Shown: positions 59,501 to 64,000 of the stretch, piece by piece | How the letters are laid out: each line of letters begins with the position of its first letter | Numbering within the stretch: position 1 is the stretch's first letter | Program-made: the position numbers and the translations under genes | The notes under the pieces: generated by a model | What the model saw: only the letters and a program-made list of their open reading frames with translations | Databases searched by the model: none | Told to the model about the DNA's origin: nothing | DNA from: Lytechinus variegatus | Lineage: Eukaryota; Echinodermata; Echinoidea; Temnopleuroida; Toxopneustidae | DNA length: 64,000 nucleotides | Direction of reading: 5' to 3' | NCBI RefSeq assembly: GCF_018143015.1 | Contig: NC_054741.1 | Span: forward strand, 59,765,197-59,829,196

Positions 59501-62500
59501 AAAAAATATGATATCAGTATTTCTAACATCATGTCAAACGTTGAATAAAGTAATTTCACTTCTTGGAACTTTCATATTTAATGCAAAGTGTGATTTCTTG
59601 AAAAATTGTATTGTATCAGATGGCAGTGTGAGACGGGCTTTAATCACACATATATTTGGTTGGGATTTACTGCGTGCAACTTTTAGGAGTTTGCAAACAA
59701 GATGGGGGGGGGGAGGACTCAGTGACTGAGAGACATACGCTTCCTTGGAGTGATTTTAGGGGTTTGACATTCTTACTAGCCTAATTTCAAACTCTTCTCG
59801 CTGGTGTACTAATATAAGGCCGAGATCAACCATGAATATTCATGAGCCCACTCAATCACACCAATAAACATTCTAAAATAGAGGTTTGGTTTGTATAATA
59901 CTTCATCGTAGCAGGATTCATCTAACCTTAACATCAAAATATCCATCCTAATCCATTCCCTACAATAGTTGAACGCCTTCAGCAAAGAGAGTGTTACCTG
60001 TCTAAGTGTTCTTGAACTTTCCACTGATTCAGAGTATTTAGTTTGAAGGCCCTGCAGCTGCTGTTCATAGTTGGTACACATGTCACATGGCCTTCCTAAC
60101 TTCTCCCGAGCAAACCGAATCTGACAGGTGAAGTACATAAACCAAACATTGATTTATTTCATTTAATTTCATTTATTGGTTTTTGCGACATTTTTCATAA
60201 CAAAATGTATACAGTATCCAAAAATATTAAGGAAAACCCCCTCTCAAATACATCTTTTCAGTGCAGCTCTTCAACAAAATATTTTCTGGATCTCAAACAA
60301 TAATTCAAGAAGAGGAGACATGAGAGGAAACTTTATTTACATGAAGAATCCATTCCCAAAGATGCTGCATACAAAGTTACACTTATTAACCCTGTCCATG
60401 TGTTATTTGCACCAATGCACACTCGATGCTGCGTGAACTTCGCATTTCATGCTCAAACAAACAATGCATTGTTTTCCTCCCTGAAAATAATTCAGCACAC
60501 AGGGGGTTCATGGCCCAGCACACAAAGAGTTAATCAGCAAATCTGTGAAAGGTGTACCCAGGCATACTCACTTCTGCGAGATACGGTAACTGCGAGGCAT
60601 GAAATGGATCCATAAATACCATATACATATTTTGATATATTTGAAGAGTAGACATTATGCATTATCTGATATTGTAATTTTTTTCTGAAAAACATCTTTA
60701 AGATAAATTACATGATAAATCAGCATATTGATATTCAGGAAGAGTTCTTTCATTATAGATACTGAAATTGTTATTTTACACTGAAGGATAGTTAAAATTG
60801 TAAACAAAACAACCATAGCACACGCTAAAGTTTATACACTGACTGAGCTATTTTGACAGCTAAAAAGAAAGAAAGAAAAAGTATATATATTGCATATGTA
60901 TCGTGAAAAATGCTAACAGGGACTGAATTAGCTCCTGCCTATCACCCAGTCTTTTTAAGGGTTAAAAAACATATCACTGAGGCCTGACAATTGCAACCCC
61001 CTATTTGTATCTCATTGTGAAGATTGTTGAAACTACTCTAACCAATGCTCTCACCACTAGACTACACATACCACATGGGTCTTGTGATCGCAAAGTTGTG
61101 AGTTCAAATCCCCCCTCTGCCACTGCCTCCACTTCGATAAAAAGGCCCATTAGTAATTTCCGTTGTCTATAGGGTCAGCCACTATGCCTGATCAACTTTG
61201 ATGTAAAATTTGTCCTATGTAATTGATTATAGATCAGTTTGGCGTTATACCAGCACAAACAAAAGAAAAACCTGTCCTACCAAGTTCCTATGGGAGTTAC
61301 CATAACAGAAACAGGATTGCTGAAGACACTAACCTCTTCCTGTATTTTTGTCCATTCAGTATCACTGACGACTCTCTTGCCTGCCAGCAGGGAGTAGAGA
61401 TCAGTCTTAGAGCGAGCACTGGCCAAAACACTCTTCATCTCCTCTGATTCAGGAGTTCCTAAAAGTAAAAAAAAAATAAACAATTACGATGCAGGAAATC
61501 TTTTAATGTAGTATCTCTTCCATTTGCTATTTCTTACAAATGCTACACAATTATATTTTTAGCAGGATTTTACATAGGAATTATTGAAATTTGGGGAAAC
61601 ATTTTTCCTCAATGAAAATTGCAAATTGATTCAATTTGAGAATTTAAATTATTCCCTGAGCAAAGAATGATGATGGTGATGATGATCTTTGGGACAATGG
61701 TGGTGTGAAGATGACCACAATCAGGAGGAAGATTATGATGATGATCATAGTGGTGATCCTGATCAGAGGATTTCCTCGCCCACGTTCATTCGCTCACAGA
61801 ATTGCGGGCGGAATCCTGATTTTACAAGTCCTTCCAAGAAAAATAAATATCCACTTTGAGTTCTGTACCTGAGATAGCTCTTTCTTGTGCCTCTGTTAAA
61901 CTGATAGTGGATGATAGCGAAACAGAATCGTAACTGGTGCCCAAGAGATCAGACGTATTGTGTCCGCTCTGAGCTCCAATCTCTGATAAGCTGCCATGAA
62001 CTGTTGACTTGGCTCCTGAAGCCGAGTCTGTAGTGTCAAATTGTAACAGTGCTTCTGGGTCGACATTGGGGCTGACAAAGTTGATAGATGGATGGAGTCT
62101 TGAAGGTGTGGAGCTGATAGGCGTGTCCATGGAGGAGGGGACCAGGAGAGCATCGTCGCTGTCCTCGATGTCGTCTCTACTCAGAAGGGAAGATGAGTTG
62201 GTTTGTACAGGTGCAGGCGATGCTTGTTGAGTAACTTCTTGCTGCATGGATTAAGAACACATAGTAATATTACAGCATAACTATTAAATCCCCCTATCAT
62301 TTATAACTATCAAATACATATCTCTGACTTACTATACATGAGACCTTCCTGAAATCATTCATCTCTTTTTCTAGTTCTCATGGCAATTTTAATATTCTTT
62401 TTAAATGATCTTCACTTTGGAAATTAATAGAGCAAAGCAAGCATGGGGGTTGGACATACAAAGATGATTATTTCATAGGATATGAGTAACATAAAATTAC

Positions 62501-63128
62501 AAATAGTTGTCCCAATTGAGGGTAGGGATTTGTCTGTTGGATGGTCAGCACTGAAAATAGATCTACCATTTAAGTATGAATAACTAGTTTTGCAATGGAT
62601 AATAATGCTCCATTGACATGTAGCAGAACCCCCCAAATTGTCAGAAGGGGCAACAGTAATTTGTTCCCAACTTTGTTGACTTAATACACTTTCTCTTTAA
62701 ATTCCTATTGCATTTTTACAGCTGAGAACATACATGACTTCCCATTACATTAATTCAATGAATATTATGTCTTATTACAACCCATTATCTTTACAATTCA
62801 GCCATACCCCCAGCCATAGACTGAATCTCAATGAACAAAAGGCAATGCCCTTTGTTCCTTACCTCTGCGGTCTCCTTGGAATGTCTTTTCTCCAGGTTCT
62901 CTCGCTTCTCCTTCAGGACTTTGACCTTCTTCTCCTGCTCCTCACGCTCCTGGTCCTTCTTCAGGAGCTCGGCGATCTGTCTCTGCTGTTCTTCCGTCAG
63001 GACGCTCTCCATCCTCCTCATGTCCATCATCTGCAACCTCTGAGATTCTAGGAACTGATCGTTGGCCATCTGCCAGGTTTGCTGGAGCTGAGAGTGAGCT
63101 TGTTTCTCTTGCTCTAGAATACAGCACA
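50398..63128 (-). CDS. RABEP1: Rabaptin (Rab GTPase-binding effector), C-terminal 13 exons; N-terminus beyond right edge
   Basis: Coiled-coil effector that links Rab5 and Rabex-5 on early endosomes. Exons: 63128-62863, 62241-61869, 61458-61334, 60120-59998, 58871-58773, 57452-57354, 57133-57095, 56567-56466, 55554-55365, 54521-54355, 53181-53065, 52255-52142, 50562-50398. They encode 658 aa with consistent phases. Matches to human rabaptin-5, in order: ILEQEKQAHSQL and WQMANDQFLESQRLQMMDM; LTEAQERAI; VVSDTEWTKIQEE; LGRPCDMCTNYEQQLQ; LQKENDSL; LCMKYRDDIITVR; AVQKDFVKLSQSLQVQLEVI. After that point human rabaptin-5 ends in about 20 more residues, whereas this gene continues into an 8-cysteine FYVE-like zinc finger and stops. 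The first roughly 260 residues (the Rab4-binding side in human) lie outside the window. Confidence 0.92.
51507..52101. mobile_element. Foldback element, AAGTCCAC...GTGGACTT family, copy 4
   Basis: Left GAAGGAAAAATCCACCCCCA and right GAAGTGAACTTGACCTTTA, same interior as copies 1-3. It sits between the two exons of the rabaptin zinc finger and ends 41 bases from exon L. Confidence 0.82.
52142..52255 (-). CDS. RABEP1: Rabaptin exon L (VQLEVIRQ joined to first zinc knuckle)
   Basis: Acceptor AATGCAG, donor AAAAAG|GTTTGA. The exon begins with the last conserved rabaptin stretch (VQLEVIRQKDN, human VQLERIRQADS) and runs without a break into RWQHEDDADKCNNC, the first half of a FYVE-like finger. 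One exon therefore carries both and proves they belong to one protein. Confidence 0.92.
52449..53029. mobile_element. MITE-like element with internal GAACTGGCTCAAAC repeats
   Basis: Left GTGATTTTACAAACTGGCTC and right GAGCCGGTTTGTAAAATCAC form 21-base inverted repeats with one mismatch. Inside, the end motif recurs as direct repeats (TTTACGAACTGGCTCTAACC, CTTACGAACTGGCTCAAAC, TTTACGAAGTGACTCAAACC). It fills most of the intron between rabaptin exons K and L. Confidence 0.83.
53065..53181 (-). CDS. RABEP1: Rabaptin exon K (VQKDFVKLSQSLQ)
   Basis: Acceptor CTCTGCAG, donor CTACAG|GTGGGT. TNLEAELQERRKK to AVQKDFVKLSQSLQ corresponds to human QVQRDFVKLSQTLQ in the Rab5-binding region. Confidence 0.94.
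53907..54042. mobile_element. MITE-like element, about 136 bp
   Basis: CCAGGGTCCCATTACACAAA and GCTTTGTGTTACGGGCCCCTGG-type ends, with TAGCGATTGATCGTA / CTACGATCATTGCTA just inside, in inverted orientation. Confidence 0.78.
54355..54521 (-). CDS. RABEP1: Rabaptin exon J (coiled coil)
   Basis: Acceptor TATTTCCAG, donor CATAAG|GTATTA. VLRNLREDYEKEKKTRGE to EELSAHK is a charged coiled coil in the Rab5-binding half. Confidence 0.88.
55365..55554 (-). CDS. RABEP1: Rabaptin exon I (MKYRDDIITVR)
   Basis: Acceptor TTTGTGCAG, donor ACTAC|GTGAGT, ending in phase 1. ELSRLCMKYRDDIITVRVNA matches human ELVLKYREDIINVRTAADH, and a Glu-rich coiled coil follows. Confidence 0.93.
55586..56090. mobile_element. 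Foldback element, AAAGGGGAAGTTCACCCTG family, copy 2 (rabaptin intron)
   Basis: Left TTAAAGGGGAAGTTCACCCT and right AGGGTGAACTTCCCCTTTAA, exact inverted repeats. Same interior as 43763-44240, including TTGTGACGTCATATGCGAGC. Confidence 0.87.
56466..56567 (-). CDS. RABEP1: Rabaptin exon H (LQKENDSL)
   Basis: Acceptor TTCTTCAG, weak donor CCACAG|GTTCGT. It encodes VTKLQKENDSLSAKRSLHQ to LPTSPQ, matching human VRLQKDNDSLQGKHSLHVSLQ. Confidence 0.92.
57095..57133 (-). CDS. RABEP1: Rabaptin exon G (39-bp microexon)
   Basis: Acceptor TCACTGCAG, donor CAAGAA|GTAAGT. It has 13 codons, QILFESREQLYQE, equivalent to MAVLMQSREQVSEE in human. Its length is a multiple of three, so skipping would keep the frame. 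Confidence 0.85.
57354..57452 (-). CDS. RABEP1: Rabaptin exon F (coiled coil)
   Basis: Acceptor CCTTTCAG, donor CAAATG|GTAAGT. The 33 codons IKTLTTKNGESEQLL to NELHSQM continue the coiled coil in phase 0. Confidence 0.87.
57560..57800. repeat. ATC/TCC-rich simple repeat (rabaptin intron)
   Basis: Degenerate CATCATCAT and CCTCCTCCT runs. The Met/Glu/Asp-rich reading on the minus strand is a product of this composition. Confidence 0.85.
57858..58269. mobile_element. MITE-like element with CAGACCTGCCA ends (rabaptin intron)
   Basis: CAGACCTGCCA at the left and TGGCAGGTCTG at the right, 11-base perfect inverted repeats about 410 bp apart; no coding capacity. Confidence 0.72.
58375..58721. mobile_element. 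Short element with GTCTCGCC/GGCGAGAC ends and one TGACCTTTGACC site
   Basis: Inverted ends resemble those of the elements at 14616 and 27229 (GTCTCACC). It contains TGACCTTTGACC at 58524 and GTGACGGACAGACGGACAAC near the right end. Probably a distant relative. Confidence 0.6.
58773..58871 (-). CDS. RABEP1: Rabaptin exon E (coiled coil)
   Basis: Acceptor CTTTTCAG, donor ATACAG|GTGAAT. The 33 codons QLEQEIDNVLREQK to EDAQIQ form an uninterrupted heptad pattern in phase 0. Confidence 0.88.
59998..60120 (-). CDS. RABEP1: Rabaptin exon D (CDMC motif)
   Basis: Acceptor ACCTGTCAG, donor AGACAG|GTAACA. It encodes IRFAREKLGRPCDMCTNYEQ and the start of the next coiled coil. The CDMC motif is shared with human rabaptin-5 (LGRRCDMCSNYEKQLQ). 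Confidence 0.94.
61035..61200. mobile_element. Possible rearranged tRNA-derived SINE fragment
   Basis: The plus strand has a B-box-like GTGAGTTCAAATCCC preceded by GGTCTTGTGATCGCAAAG. The A-box-like GTAGTCTAGTGGTGAGAGC just to its left lies on the minus strand. A normal SINE head has both on one strand. Confidence 0.35.
61334..61458 (-). CDS. RABEP1: Rabaptin exon C (VVSDTEWTKIQEE)
   Basis: Acceptor ...CTTTTAG, donor GAAGAG|GTTAGT. It encodes TPESEEMKSVLASARSKTD through the conserved VSDTEW stretch (human VSETEWNLLQKE). Confidence 0.92.
61869..62241 (-). CDS. RABEP1: Rabaptin exon B (Ser/Thr-rich linker)
   Basis: Acceptor CCATGCAG, donor ATCTCAG|GTACAG. It encodes a 124-codon low-complexity, Ser- and Asp-rich linker from QEVTQQASPAP to LTEAQERAIS. 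The end aligns with human LTKDQERAIKAMTPEQEE. Confidence 0.9.
62863..63128 (-). CDS. RABEP1: Rabaptin exon A (LEQEKQAHSQL ... coiled coil)
   Basis: Acceptor TTCAACAG, donor GCAGAG|GTAAGG. It enters in phase 1 and encodes CCILEQEKQAHSQLQQTW onward, then QIAELLKKDQEREEQEKK. The first roughly 90 bases are repeated five more times upstream (see the tandem array). Confidence 0.93.
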
Positions 63129-63905
63129 CTGTTGAAGAAACACATTAAACATGGTCACAATCTTCACATTATCTGCAGTATCCGAGATTCTAGGAACTGA
63201 TCGTTGGCCATCTGCCAGGTTTGCTGGAGCTGAGAGTGAGCTTGCTTCTCTTCGTCTAGAATACAGCACACTGTTGAGGAAACACATTAAACATGGTCAC
63301 AATCTTTACATTATCTGCAGTATCTGAGATTCTAGGAAGTGATTGTTGGCCATCTGCCAGGTTTGCTACAAGCTGAGAGTGAGCTTGCTTCTCTTGCTCT
63401 AGAATACAGCACACTGTTGAGAAAATCATGTGGAACATGGTCACAATCTTCATATTATCTGCACAGTATCTGAGATTCTAGGATCTGATTGTTGGCCATC
63501 TGCCAGGTTTGCTTCAAGCTGAGAGTGAGCTTGCTTCTCTTGCTCTAGAATACAGCACACTGTTGAGAAAATCATGTGCAACATGGTCACAATCTTCATA
63601 TTATCTGCACAGTATCTGAGAATCTAGGATCTCATTGTTGGCCATCTGCCAGGTTAGCTTCAAGCTGAGAGTGAGCTTGCTTCTCTTGCTCTAGAATACA
63701 GCACACTGTTGAGAAAATCATGTGCAACATGGTCACAATCTTAATATTATCTGCACAGTATTTGAGATTCAAGGATCTGATTGTTGGCCATCTGCCAGGT
63801 TTACTACAAGCTGAGTGTGATTTTGCTTCTCTTGCTCTAGAATACAGCACACTGTTGAAAAATCACATCACACATGGTTACAATCGTCACATTACCTGCA
63901 GTAAC
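63038..63905 (-). repeat. Six-copy tandem array of a 142-146 bp rabaptin exon/intron unit
   Basis: The marker GTTGGCCATC recurs at 63061, 63203, 63345, 63491, 63637 and 63783 (spacing 142, 142, 146, 146, 146). Each unit holds, on the minus strand, intron end, 3' splice site (AACAG), and about 90 bases of exon A (CCILEQEKQAHSQL...), then fuses straight back to intron sequence. Only the copy nearest the gene body continues into the full exon. The copies differ by scattered substitutions and small indels. Copies 3 to 6 have an extra base after the CAGCTT equivalent and so lose the frame; copy 2 stays in frame until a TGA after the exon fragment. Confidence 0.93.
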
Positions 63906-64000
63906 TGAGATTCCATGAACAACATTTATAAAGTGCTTGACACAATGTTTCAAAGCTCTGCATACTATCACCCTGGCTTTAGCACGGCTGCCATGATTAG

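Noticed and set aside
63038-63905. CRISPR-like array of regular repeats
   Set aside because: The whole 142-146 bp unit is repeated with no short repeat/variable spacer structure, and the unit is rabaptin exon and intron sequence in a eukaryotic gene.
63181-63905. Array copies 2-6 as five extra coding exons
   Set aside because: Each has an acceptor but no donor after the exon stub, and most are out of frame.

Overview
The window is eukaryotic nuclear DNA: AT-rich, with short exons in long introns bounded by GT/AG sites and dense in short terminal-inverted-repeat (foldback) elements. The protein similarities, the tRNA-derived SINE, a Penelope-type GIY-YIG tail and repeat families of the TGACCTTTGACC and 'foldback' kind suggest a marine deuterostome. 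An echinoderm, probably a sea urchin or close kin, fits best, but this rests on recognition and not on a search.

Three genes can be read exon by exon, all on the minus strand. (1) 34575 down to 14074: a complete 9-exon, 445-aa inositol polyphosphate 5-phosphatase with a C-terminal SKICH domain (INPP5K/INPP5J type). (2) 43180 down to 39296: a complete 4-exon, 127-aa DNA polymerase delta small subunit (POLD4/p12) with a PIP-box degron at its N-terminus. (3) From the right edge (last exon seen starts at 63128) down to 50398: the C-terminal 13 exons (658 aa) of a rabaptin (RABEP1 type). Its tail is a two-exon FYVE-like zinc finger instead of the short tail of human rabaptin-5. All reading-frame phases agree across the proposed junctions.

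Layout: 1-14073 has no gene I can support and holds MITE-like elements, SINEs and simple repeats. 14074-34575 is the phosphatase gene; two of its introns carry copies of one roughly 1.1-1.25 kb repeat element full of DR1-type TGACCTTTGACC sites, and another carries an array of a TTAACTTCCGTAAC motif. 34576-39295 is intergenic with G-rich tracts and foldback elements. 39296-43180 is POLD4. 43181-50397 is intergenic with repeats and a Penelope-type fragment. 50398-63128 is the visible part of rabaptin. 63038-63905 is a six-copy tandem array of a 142-146 bp unit that carries the 3' splice site and first part of a rabaptin exon.

The genes do not form one pathway. Rabaptin (Rab5 effector on early endosomes) and the phosphatase (removal of the 5-phosphate from phosphoinositides) both belong to membrane and phosphoinositide biology, while POLD4 belongs to DNA replication. 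The most noteworthy signals are the rabaptin-FYVE architecture, the exon-fragment array, the conserved PIP degron in POLD4, an overlapping upstream ORF at the phosphatase start, and two over-represented motifs (TACATGTA and TTAACTTCCGTAAC).
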